NCBI GenBank assembly: GCA_003427395.1
Contig: BFEA01000532.1
Location: 863,865 to 886,541 of the forward strand
Direction of reading: 5' to 3'
From: Chara braunii
Lineage: Eukaryota > Streptophyta > Charophyceae > Charales > Characeae
Length of the DNA: 22,677 nucleotides
The notes beneath the pieces are model-generated. The model made no database searches and was not told where the DNA came from. It saw only the letters and a list, made by a program, of their open reading frames with translations. The position numbers were made by a program, and so were the translations under genes. This document shows, piece by piece, positions 7,866 through 16,996 of this stretch. Numbering within the stretch: position 1 is the stretch's first letter; each line of letters begins with the position of its first letter.

Positions 7866-8404
7866 TCAGATAGTTCTGATTTTGATCAAGGAAGGAGGGG
7901 GGGAATTAAAAAGGGGAGGATGGGAGGAGAGGTGGCCTTCAATCAGAGGATGGATGTCGGTGAAGGTGAGTAGGTCAAGAGGACGAGGCTGGGATGACAT
8001 GGGCCGGTGCTGGAGCTTGGCTCTGTGACCCAAGGGGGAGCTTGAGGCCCATGGAATTATGCCGAGGGTGGAAGGNATAACCAGATCGTCCAACACAAGC
8101 GGTGCCAGGGTTCTGACCCTGTAACCTGTGTAGGGGTTAGTCGCTATGGGAATTGTCGAGGGAGGAAGGCACTTCCTATCCGACAAAACTAGGTTGGTCG
8201 GTACTGGGGAAGGTTGCGGTGCCCTGTTGCCCATGCAGAAGGGGGTATGAGACCAACTGTGTTCTGGTTCGAGGACCAAAAGTCGAGACCGACGGCTCCT
8301 TTGTTGAGGGGGGGATTTTAGGTTGGTTGGTATTTAGTTTTGACCTTCCCCCCCTCTTTCTTTCCTTTTACAGATGGCTGTTCGGGGGTCTTAAGAATGC
8401 TTTT
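7866..8404. other. Unassigned region with an ambiguous base
   Basis: G-rich on the plus strand, with one N at 8076. Around 7985-8145 there are distant echoes of the repeat that follows (GCCGGTGCTGG, CTGTGACCC, GCTTGAGGCC, CCCTGTAACCTG). The long minus frame through here is Pro/Ser-rich, includes the N, and has no recognised motif, so I do not call it a gene. Confidence 0.45.
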
Positions 8405-9205
8405 GGGCTCTTGGGATCCCTAGCAACTCTTCTTAGGTGATTTTTGACGCTGTTATTCTCAGGGACCTGTGGCTGCTCGATGCCAGAACGACGCTGGCCG
8501 GAGCTGGGGTGTTACCCTGTGACCTGTGATGCAGGAGCATGAGGCCTGGTAGAGAGATCTGGGGATGCTTAGGGGTGGGCATCCCACGGAACAGGTAAGG
8601 TTTGCTTCTGGGACGACGCTGGTCGGAGCTAGGGTAAGTTGTGTCACCCTGTAACCTAGCAGGATGTGGGGTGTGAGACCTGGAAGAGCTCGGCAGGGAG
8701 TAGGACAGTGTTGAAAGGCCTCGGAAGGGGCGTTAGGGATTTCAAGGGTTTCTGAGCATCTTTAGGACCCGCCAGGTCTTCTTCTATGTTTGCAATTACG
8801 AATTTTTACGTAGTTAAATCCAATTCTCAAAAAAGGGGGTAGTCTGTTCTGTCTTTAAACTGTCTTCCAGATCCTGGGGTTTCCTGGCAATCTCTTCTAG
8901 GTAGTTTCAAGGCTGTAATACTCGGTGACCTAAGGCTGTTCGACGCCAGAACGACGCTGGCCGGTGCTGGGGTGTTGCCTTGTAACCTGTTGACGCAGGG
9001 GCATGAGGCCTGGTAGAGAGATCTGGGGGTGCTTTGGGGGGGCATCCCACGGGACAACCAAGGGTTGCTGCTGAGACAACGCTGGCCGGAGCTGGGGTGA
9101 GTTGTGTTGCCCTGTAACCCAGCAGGATGGGGGGTGTGAGGCCTGGAAGCTCGGCAGGGAATACGACAGTGTTGGAGATCCTTGAAAGGATCTGTTAGGG
9201 ATTTT
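8405..9205. repeat. Tandem pair of diverged 462-bp units with internal repeats
   Basis: Copy 1 (about 8405-8740) and copy 2 (about 8868-9205) are offset by about 462 bases. They share CCAGAACGACGCTGGCCGG, GGGGTGTT, CATGAGGCCTGGTAGAGAG, GGCATCCCACGG, CCCTGTAACC and AGCTCGGCAGGGA. Within each copy the block ACGCTGG(C/T)CGGAGCT occurs a second time about 124 bases on. No open frame is conserved between the copies in a convincing way, so this is better read as a noncoding repeat than as a gene family. Confidence 0.7.
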
Positions 9206-9578
9206 GCGGGATTGGGGTTTTTTTAAGGAATTTTGCAGTTTATTCCCGTACCTTCTTCTGAGTAACGGGAAGGAAAGGGATCGAGAGAGAAAGGTATCAC
9301 GCGTCCTGCTAGTGAAGGGGCTAGCTGGTAGGACAGAAATAGGGCATAGCAGCAGTAGAGATGGTGGCTTTGTTGCAGTAAGTCTTGTCGGAGTGGGGTG
9401 AGGAGGACTGTTGGTGGATTCCCGAGTATTCTTCAACTTTTTGTTTATCTCTGAAGTCCCTTACAAAAAGGCTCTGAAGTCACTCTCAATTCTTTCAATT
9501 CTTTCAATTGGACTTTCTCAGTATATCCTTAGGTTCATTGTCATGAAATTTTCTGATGGTTTTTCTGAACGTACTCAT
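9206..9578. other. Unassigned spacer
   Basis: I see no gene. A short (AATTCTTTC)n-like stretch, three units, occurs at about 9488-9508. The rest is ordinary single-copy-looking sequence. Confidence 0.5.
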
Positions 9579-9689
9579 GGGACGCTGGGCCCGATTCCCA
9601 GCTTGTGCCAATTCGAGAGGATATGGTTGTATCTATGGGACGCTGGACCCGGTTTCCAGCAGGTGCTGCTCCCCACCAATAGATGGAGC
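9579..9689 (+). repeat. Two plus-strand LINE tail-block fragments
   Basis: A first piece (about 9579-9608, GGGACGCTGGGCCCGATTCC) is followed about 50 bases later by a longer one (9637-9689) running from GGGACGCTGGACCCGG through TTTCCAGCAGGTGCTGCTCC to CACCAATAGATGGAGC. This is the reverse complement of the tail block in copies A to D, so these fragments point the other way. The hairpin and poly(A) that should follow are missing. The sequence passes straight into dispersed repeat R instead. Confidence 0.8.
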
Positions 9690-9816
9690 AAGTGTGGTAT
9701 CTATTTTGATCAGTTCTTTTATCTGATCCATGGTCCATTGGGACACATTACAAAAAAGAAAAAAAAGAAAGAACGGTTAGAGCTGCAACCAATGAATCCA
9801 GCGGCCTAGCTCAGTT
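9689..9816 (+). repeat. Dispersed repeat R, copy 2 (SINE-like)
   Basis: Near-identical partner of 6049-6177 (see the strings listed there). Here it joins a LINE tail-block fragment on its left and runs into a full tRNA-like segment on its right. The A-rich run CAAAAAAGAAAAAAAAG at about 9750-9766 resembles a retroelement 3' end, so the unit may be the end of one short element followed by the head of another. Confidence 0.75.
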
Positions 9817-9875
9817 GGTCAGGCACGCAAGTGGCATTCAGGAGGTTGTGGGGCTCGAGCCCCACAATCGCCTGC
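9801..9875 (+). ncRNA. tRNA-like Pol III segment (probable SINE head)
   Basis: TAGCTCAGTTGG at 9807-9818 fits the Pol III A-box consensus, and GGCTCGAGCCC at 9852-9862 fits the B box except for one base. The 33-base spacing is normal. From GCGGCCT to CGCCTGC the segment is 75 bases, the length of a tRNA. The T-arm region is a perfect 22-bp palindrome (9846-9867), longer than a normal T arm, and the anticodon and D stems do not pair well, so it is not an intact tRNA gene. The likely meaning is a tRNA-derived SINE head or a tRNA pseudogene. Confidence 0.6.
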
Positions 9876-10457
9876 GGCGCACTTAGTGCCAACCAGCGGT
9901 GATAGTCCACTTGATACCTCTGTTCGGTATTAACAGGGTCCTTGGCCAACACAGGTGCGAGTGTGAGTGTGAGTGGGTTGTGTGTAGTGTATGGGAGAGT
10001 GTTGGCCTTAGGCACTGCTGTTATTCGGTTGGGGGTGGGGGACGATGAAAAGGGAGGCGCAACTACTGGCAAAATGCTTGGTCTTTGCGTTAGCCGGACC
10101 CCCACCGGTGGCCCCACCCCTCGTTGACCACCATGGTCGGGGTGGGAGGCAACATGCATCCCCTCTGATGGTTGGAGGGAGACAACAAAGCTATGTTTGC
10201 AGGGGTCCCCTGTATAAGCCTTTGAGTTAGGAGTAGTGGTAGGTAGGTAGTGAAGGTGAAAGATGATGAGAGAGAGAGAGAGAGAGAGAAAAGGTCCCAG
10301 GTAGGAGAGGGACTCGTGCTAGCGCTAGCAGCCTGTGCCAGCCAACCAGCGAGGTCTGGTTGCACCTGGCTGAACCTGGCACCTGGGAAGGCATTCTCCC
10401 TTGGGGTGCAGGGCCTATACTCGCGCCCGACACGTGGCAGTGAGCATCGTGGATGAC
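9876..10457. other. Spacer with GA microsatellite and GCTAGC palindrome
   Basis: No gene is supported upstream of the candidate CDS. The stretch holds GTGTGAG-type repeats near 9960-9980, a (GA)n run at about 10268-10289, and the perfect 12-bp palindrome GCTAGCGCTAGC at 10318-10329. Upstream exons or a promoter of the following gene could lie here, but there is no decisive signal. Confidence 0.45.
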
Positions 10458-11228
10458 ATGGCTGGTTGGACGGACGATGACGCGTGCATAGGCGATGTGC
10501 CGGCTAAACTATTGACTGCTTTCTTTAGCGGCGCGATGGATTCGGCAGGGTTACTACAACGTGACAAGGAAGGGGAGTTGCAACGAGGAGCGGATGAATG
10601 GCTGATCATCTTGGAGAAAGGATGCAGGCGGCTACAGGAGCTCGTGGGGGAGCTGTCTTTCCGGTCGAATGAAGAGTTAGGGATCGACGGGGGGGCAATC
10701 TCATTGGCGGCTTGGTTTAACGACACAACCATGGACATCCTGGATGTTATATGGGAGCTGGAGGAGGGGCCGAATCCCCAGCTTGAGGCCTACATCGATT
10801 GGTGGCGGGCAGATAGCATGATGGCTACTTGTATGGCTCTCTTTACTGAGAGTCGCGATCTGCGCTTTCTGTTGGAGGATCGGCTTGCATCCGAGGCAAT
10901 AACAATACCAACAACTACATCCACAACGCAACTCTCCACATCAGTAATGTTACCGGTTGGGGTCACTGAGGGCAGCGGTGAAGACAACAACAACAACAAT
11001 ATCAACAACAACAACAATAACCACAATGACAACAACGACGACACACGATACGACGATGGAAATATCACCACCGATGAAGACGGGGACATCAATCACCACG
11101 GCCGGTATAATTCCACTGACGGGGGTGGAGACGACAACGACGGCGGTTACGCTACTATTGACGGTGGTATGTCCCTTTACACAGGCGTGCGCCGTGGGTT
11201 CGGCCCCTCGACTTTTCCCTCCCTTTGA
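10458..11228 (+). CDS. Hypothetical acidic protein with Asn/Asp-rich C-terminal half
   Basis: I do not recognise the family. From the ATG at 10458 the frame codes 256 residues. The frame is open further upstream, but this is the first Met, with a G at -3 and a G at +4. The first about 145 residues look like a genuine soluble, acidic, mostly helical domain: DEWLIILEKGCRRLQELVGE, AWFNDTTMDILDVIWELEEG, YIDWWRADSMMATCMALFTE, SRDLRFLLEDRL. A Thr/Ser-rich linker follows, then runs of Asn and Asp from an AAC/GAC microsatellite, then a Gly/Asp-rich end. GGTATGT at 11165-11171 could be a 5' splice site, so the last about 20 residues may be intron. No catalytic motif, signal peptide or membrane segment is seen. 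It could be a host exon or part of an unrecognised mobile element. Confidence 0.5.
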   Translation: MAGWTDDDACIGDVPAKLLTAFFSGAMDSAGLLQRDKEGELQRGADEWLIILEKGCRRLQELVGELSFRSNEELGIDGGAISLAAWFNDTTMDILDVIWELEEGPNPQLEAYIDWWRADSMMATCMALFTESRDLRFLLEDRLASEAITIPTTTSTTQLSTSVMLPVGVTEGSGEDNNNNNINNNNNNHNDNNDDTRYDDGNITTDEDGDINHHGRYNSTDGGGDDNDGGYATIDGGMSLYTGVRRGFGPSTFPSL

Positions 11229-11553
11229 TGGGGGTCCGTTTATGCACATCTGGTATCTTGCCATCCGGCGCGTAGGGGTGGGTTAGATAGTGAGTAAGGG
11301 TTTGAGGGGGGATTGCCGGCTCTGATTCCTCATTACCGTGATGTCTGATTGTTTTTTTTTTGGTTTAAAGCCGATAGGTTGGCGGTTACGATTGTTGGAG
11401 GTTAATCCTTCCCGATTTTAAGTGAAGTAATTAATGCCTCCAGCTTAGCAGGAGATCGGATGGATATAAAGACCATGACTTTTTGGCATTAAAATATGAA
11501 AATTGACACGTGGCAGGGCCCCGTCATACTACAGTTTCATACCATTCGTTTTT
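11229..11553. other. Unassigned spacer
   Basis: No gene is seen. The words AATTAATGCCTC (about 11430) and GACACGTGGCAGG (about 11504) resemble AATCAATGCCTC and GGCCACGTGGCCC near 11895-11930, which suggests that the repeat family to the right begins here in diverged form. Confidence 0.45.
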
Positions 11554-11800
11554 AGATATAGTAGGTTCTGTGAGTAGTAGATAGTAGGATAATCCATCTA
11601 CAATGGCCATGGGGCCTATTCACAAGATTTTGTCATGTTAATTAATTCAATTCGATTTTGCTTTGATACAGTTGGAGATATAGTAGGCTCTATCATCTAT
11701 GTAGTGAATTGTAGGTTCATCCATCTACAATGGCCATAGGCCCTATTCACAAGATTTTGGTATGCTAATCAATTCAATTAAATTCAATCCTGCTTTGATA
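11554..11800. repeat. Tandem repeat, 122-bp unit, two copies
   Basis: Units start at 11554 and 11676 with AGATATAGTAGG. Both contain CATCTACAATGGCCAT, CCTATTCACAAGATTTTG, AATTCAATT and TGCTTTGATACAGT. The match is about 80-85 percent by eye. A further partial and more diverged relative follows at about 11868-11945. No coding content. Confidence 0.75.
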
Positions 11801-11806
11801 CAGTAG

Positions 11807-11867
11807 GATATAGGTGCAGTAGGTATTAAAAAAAAAAAAAAAAAAAAAAGATATAGGTGCAGTAGGT
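11807..11867 (+). mobile_element. Poly(A)-only insertion with perfect 18-bp target-site duplication
   Basis: GATATAGGTGCAGTAGGT occurs exactly at 11807-11824 and again at 11850-11867. Between them are only ATT and 22 A. A direct repeat of this length around a bare A tract is what a retrotransposition event leaves when almost nothing but the tail is copied. An alternative is a chance local duplication followed by A expansion, which would not normally place the A run exactly between the copies. Confidence 0.65.
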
Positions 11868-11966
11868 TAATCCTCATCTGGTATGGGGGAGTAATCAATG
11901 CCTCTGCATGTAGGATGGCCACGTGGCCCATTCATATCATTTTCGTTTTGACAAGATCATTGTACA

Positions 11967-12020
11967 GGGATGTTGGACGTGATTTCCAGCAGGTGTTGCT
12001 CCCAACCAATACATGGAGCC
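11967..12020 (+). repeat. Plus-strand LINE tail-block fragment facing LINE copy C
   Basis: This 54-bp piece (GGGATGTTGGACGTG to CAATACATGGAGCC) is the reverse complement of the tail block of copy C at 12139-12192, with about nine mismatches. Together they make a large inverted repeat around the poly(T) of copy C. The hairpin and poly(A) expected after the block are missing on this side. Confidence 0.75.
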
Positions 12021-12092
12021 TTCGTTGCGGGGGCTCAATTGACAGGGGTGCTCCTTTTTTTTTTTTTTTTTTTTTGAGACAAACCCTACCAA

Positions 12093-12128
12093 TGTTAGTG
12101 TTGCTGATAAGAGCAGACACCACTAACA
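12093..12128 (-). other. LINE 3'-tail stem-loop (copy C)
   Basis: TGTTAGTGTTG (12093-12103) pairs with CACCACTAACA (12118-12128) over 11 positions with one mismatch. The loop is the same as in copy A (CTGATAAGAGCAGA). It carries the T-A version of the internal pair seen in copy B, against A-T in copies A and D. Confidence 0.75.
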
Positions 12129-12394
12129 CCTGGGTAGAGACTCCATCTATTGGTAGGGAGCGTCACCTGCTGGAAACCGGGTCCAACGTCCCTTTTACAT
12201 AACCTTTCTTTCTTTAAAAATATGTGGAGATAAAGACTGCCTCTTCAGCCAAACTAGGCCGCCAGATACAACTATTAAATCTAGCAAAAAATATCTCTTG
12301 GAAATAGTCTAACAAATAGTCCAACAATGGAGATAAATTTTTCTTGAGATTGCATCAGGAACCTATGAGATCCAAAATATGTTGCGTTCATACT

Positions 12395-15300
12395 TTATTG
12401 AGGATACCATTGCGAATCCACCATTGCTAATTCTAACGGGGGGAAAGGATCAGGAAAACATTCTGGAGATCTGAGTTTGGTTTCTGGAGGAAGCGAAAAC
12501 CAATCTTTAAAGCTCAAGAGGAAGTCTCGTTTTAGATTTTCCCCCTGTTCTTCCTTCCCCGGGCATTTCACTTCTCCCAGGCACCCTCCTTCATTTCCTC
12601 CCAGCCAATCTTGATTGAATTTTTTAATACATTTGATTATATATATTGTTTTATGGAGCTATTGTATCTTTGATCGTACTACTGACCAATGTGCTCTTAT
12701 TTGTGTCTGTACAAATTGAATAATTAGTTCAGCAAATTCCATACCTTAAAGTTTTACATCTTCTCTTTTATAAACACACCTCTTGTACCATAATGCCCAT
12801 AGAATGGCTTTTCGACCAAGTTCGAACAAATTCCTCTGAAATTCTGAAAGTTGCATATCCTACGGTTCCCATTGCCCTAGTAGGATGACTTTCCAATCCC
12901 ATGACCAGTCGAATTCTGTTAGTGTTCTCCACACACTTTCCCATTTTCTCCATAATAACACCGTTCCGGGACATTTGATGAATATATGCTCTATTGTTTC
13001 TCTGATTCTCTTGTTGGGGAAGACAGATAGACATGCTTTACACCATGGAAGCGCCAAACCCCGTTGCTCTAGATTGGTGCGATTGATAAGCCAATCATTC
13101 GTTGGAAGACATCGATGAATTATTTGCCATTGTAATGATGAAAACTTAGCAGGTCGTTCTTTTAGTTGATTGAAGAATTTTATATTTCTGTATATCTATG
13201 TTCAAATGCCTTGTCCATCGGTCTCTTATTATAGTTGCCACATCTACCCTAGGTCTAAGCAGACGATATGCTGCCTTAACTGTTAGGGTTTGTAGAGTAC
13301 GTGGTTTACTCCTTGTGCCCGTCTGTCATACTCATTCATCTGGATCAAAGGGTAAATCTGTAATAGGGCATTTTGGATGGAAGACTCTCAATCCAGTGGT
13401 TGCCAAGATAAAAAAATAACCCTGATTCTAAATATTTCGTTGAATGGAAAGAACTCAACCTGGTTATCTGGTGTCAAAATGAGCAGATGATTTGTTGTTA
13501 TTTTGAACAAAGCTACTAGAACTCCTTCCTCAAGTAAACTCATGATTTGCCCAACCTTCCAATCTTGTGGATCTTGTGGATCTTGTGTAATTGTAACAAA
13601 ATCACCTTTTTGAAACTTTACACGATTTCTCAATTCTCTGACCCATGTCAAAGGGATGAAACTAGTTATGTGGTCCAATTTCTGGTCCAATTTGTGGGCG
13701 TAAGTAATTATTTTCTTGAGTTGATCTGGATTTTTTCATCTTCTCTTTTGTAAATCCCAAATGTCTTTTATCTGTATGACCTCTTTTTTTACCCACTGGG
13801 ACCAGGGAGGAGTGGAGCTATTATACACACAACTATTAACATTTGTAATCCATTTGTTACCAAATAGAGGTTGCCTCAAGATTTCCTCAAAGCGTATGGG
13901 TTTAGGTTTGTTGGGTAGTGGTAATTTCCTCCACACTTTCAGAAGAGACACCCATAGAGTATCTAGGATAAGGTCTCTATGTGTAACACTTTTTTCCCCT
14001 TCATTTCTCAAGTGTGCGGAAGGACGAGGGATATGCCAAAATACGTTTTCTACCCAAGTAAGAGGATGAACCTCGAGTGGTGCCTCTTGTGCCAATTTTT
14101 TGATTTGTTGTAGGGCTAGGGGTTGCCACGGCTTGTCTATACCAAAGATGAGGTCAATCATCCACTGAAGGGACAAAGTTTGACACTGTAGGGTGGGATC
14201 CAAAATTCCTAACCCTCCTCTGGACTTAGGTTGGATAAGGGTAGACCATGCCACTCTAGGAATTACCTTTTGAATCTCATGATCTCCTCTCCAGAGGAAT
14301 GTCGTTACTTGTTTTAAGAGATGTTTGATTCCTGGTTTGCTAATTGCCCAAATTGTTGATTTGTACCAAATTGATGCGAACACCACATTATGAATAATCA
14401 GTGTCCTCCCTAAAAGAGAGGTATGCTGATTCTTCCATTGATTCATCTTTTGGATTGCAGGTTTTGAAATTCATTTATCATTGGTTGTGGGTTTGTCAGT
14501 GGCCGTCAATGATACACCTAACACTCTCAGAGGGGCTTCTAATGACAACCATTGTACCCTAGGGGATTCAAGTGGGCAACCGCCATTTGAGTGGATCGAT
14601 CATCCTTGCGTTTTACTTCCCCAATTGACTACCATATCTGAAAGGTCAGAAAATTTGTCCAAAAGGTTTTTTATTTCTTCCATATTTGTTTCTGAAGCCT
14701 CTATTATTATTGTAAGGTCATCTGCAAACATTGAGGTTATTAGTATTGCCTCCTCCAGAATTCATGAAATGCTTAGTCGTTTAATATTATGATTAGCTCT
14801 AAGGTTGGCACCTAGGGTTTCCATTACAATAACAAAAAGAAAAGGGGTCAGAGGGTCGTCTTGCCTTACTGACCTCTGAAGGCGGATTTCAGGAGACAGC
14901 AACTCATTCACAAGAATACGTGTGGTGGTATTTATATGTAAATTTCAACCCATCTACGCATGTTGGGTCCAAAATTTAGTTTATTCAAACAAGCGTCCAT
15001 GAATCGTCAATCAACATGATCATATGCCTTTTCAAAGTCTATAAAAACAACCGCTGCGTTTTGTTTGGTTTGTCGTGCAACTTTGACCATTTCATTGATT
15101 AGAAGGATATTATCTTGTATGTGCCGATCTTTTATAAATCCATTTTGTGAGGGATGAATTATATCTTTCATTACTGGGATCATGCGATTGGCCAGAGCTT
15201 TAGCAAGCAATTTGTATACTATTGTAAGTAGAGTAATTGGTCTATAATTCTTGATATTGGACTTATCCCCCTTTTTGTATAATAGGGTAAAAATTCCTTG

Positions 15301-16956
15301 ACTAACAAACTCTCCCATTTGTCCTGTTTCTCATACCTCATGGTAGTATTTCATCAGATCTGGTGACAGGAAGGGCCACATGGCTTCCCAAAATTCTTTG
15401 GGTAGACCATCCACTCCCGGTGTTTTATCCTCCTCCATCTGAATTAAAGTTGTCCAAATTTCTTCTTTAGTTATTGGGTTTTCAAGATGTTCACGTTGTT
15501 CATCAGTAATAGACTGGAATAGTGGTTTTAAGAAGAGAGAAGTAGTTTGATCATCTTCTTGGATGCAGGTACGGTCTTTGGATGATTTAAACAATTCTTT
15601 AAAGAAATCATAAACAACTTTCAAACTTGTCGCGGAGGATGCGGGTGCCAAAGGATCCCTCTAAGCCTCGTGGTTATATAAATTATCAATATAAGAGTGT
15701 TTGACTCGTAATTGGGCCATTGTAAAAAAGGATGTATCCATCTGCCCTTTTGTCATGAATTTCGTCAATTTTCCTCTGATTATCTGTCCCTGCCAGCGAT
15801 GCTGCGCAAATGATAATAGTTGTTTCCTGAGTTTTTGTATATCAATATTTTGTGAGGATCCCGGGTCTTGAGATTCACAATTCAATATTTGTTCTTGAAT
15901 TTTTATTTCCTGTAAATGTTTATTTTTTGCTCTTAATTTTGAAAATTCATTATATTTTTTTGCAAGAAAGTTTAACCCATTGTTGAACCAAGAAATAAAG
16001 GAATCTTGTTTCTCTTCCGTCGAATGTCAATATTCTCATACATCTGCTAAGTATTTTTTTTAATTGTCATATATTAGCAAAGATGTATTTAGTTTATAGA
16101 ATCCTTTCCCCTGATCCGGTTTCTTTTTGAAAGAGAAGAGTATTGAACACACTTTATGATCTGCACCTGCCCATGGGCTTTTTGGAAAAATTGTTGCCCC
16201 TGTGAGAGATCTTTCTAGATCTTCAGACATCAGGATCAGATCTATCCTTGATCTGGATTGGAGATGGTTACCTTGATTGCGTAAACATGTGAATACTCTT
16301 TCCCTCGGGAAGATTCTTCAGTATGAGTCAAATAGGCATTCATTCTCGCATAAGGTTTGTATTATAATCTCATCTTCCTCTATATAAGGAGGGCATGGAG
16401 TAGGGATCTTCCAACGATCTAGCCATCTATCCGGGGCTGCGTTGAAATTTCTTGTCATGACCAAGGGTATTCCTACCGGGATATGTGTTCTTATGTCCTG
16501 AAAGAATCTGATTTTTTCTTCAACTTCATTTGACCTATATACATTCATTACACATATAGTATCTAATTCAATCTTGAAGATGACATATATCCATCGACCC
16601 TGTTCCTTATCTGATACCCATTGAACAATTTGTGCTTGAGATTCCAATGGTACAAAAATTGCTACTCTTGCTGACCCACTTCTTGGAGAATGCGCACTGA
16701 TCTTAGTAAAAGGTCAAACCATATTGTGAGCCCGAGTGTGAATAGGGGAATCATTCAGATGAGTTTCTTGAATACATACTATGTCAGGCCATGACCTGTC
16801 ACCCACTCCTTTTAACTGTTCCAATATTGACTTTCTTTTTTCTGTGTCTGTCGTGGCTAGATCATTTATATTTAGAGATCTGAGGTCCAAGTCTGTTGTT
16901 TTGGTTGCACGTTGTCAGGATAGGTTTTTACCATAATATGCATTAATTGCTTCCAT
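12395..16956 (-). pseudogene. LINE ORF2: endonuclease, reverse transcriptase, zf-RVT (copy C)
   Basis: The frame probably began at the ATG at 16956 and ended at TAA 12395, about 1520 codons. Its net length is not a multiple of three, so indels are present. An APE-type endonuclease is shown by a SLNIND strand and QETHL (16756-16770). The usual GDFN motif reads RNFN (16441-16452), so the catalytic Asp is lost. Reverse transcriptase blocks follow: NYRPITLL, a QNGFIKDRHIQDN block, FIDFEKAYD (15019-15045), RQDDPL in place of the usual RQG(C/D)PL (14849-14863), and FADD (14717-14728). A GDFV-containing segment follows near 13600. The zinc-binding domain has the same CX2CX14HX4C spacing as copy B (C codons from 13031-13042 to 12971-12973). 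Several stops are TGA where the aligned copy B residue is Trp. The enzyme would nick target DNA and copy its own RNA into it, but this copy cannot. Confidence 0.9.
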
Positions 16957-16996
16957 CTTAGCCACCTATTATGTAAATACTACCTCCCTTTGTGTT

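Noticed and set aside
7866-8279. 137-residue minus-strand Pro/Ser-rich protein
   Set aside because: It includes an N, has no motif, and overlaps diverged noncoding repeats.
9801-9875. Functional tRNA gene
   Set aside because: Length and A/B boxes fit, but the anticodon and D stems do not pair, the acceptor strands match poorly, and the T arm carries an extra base.
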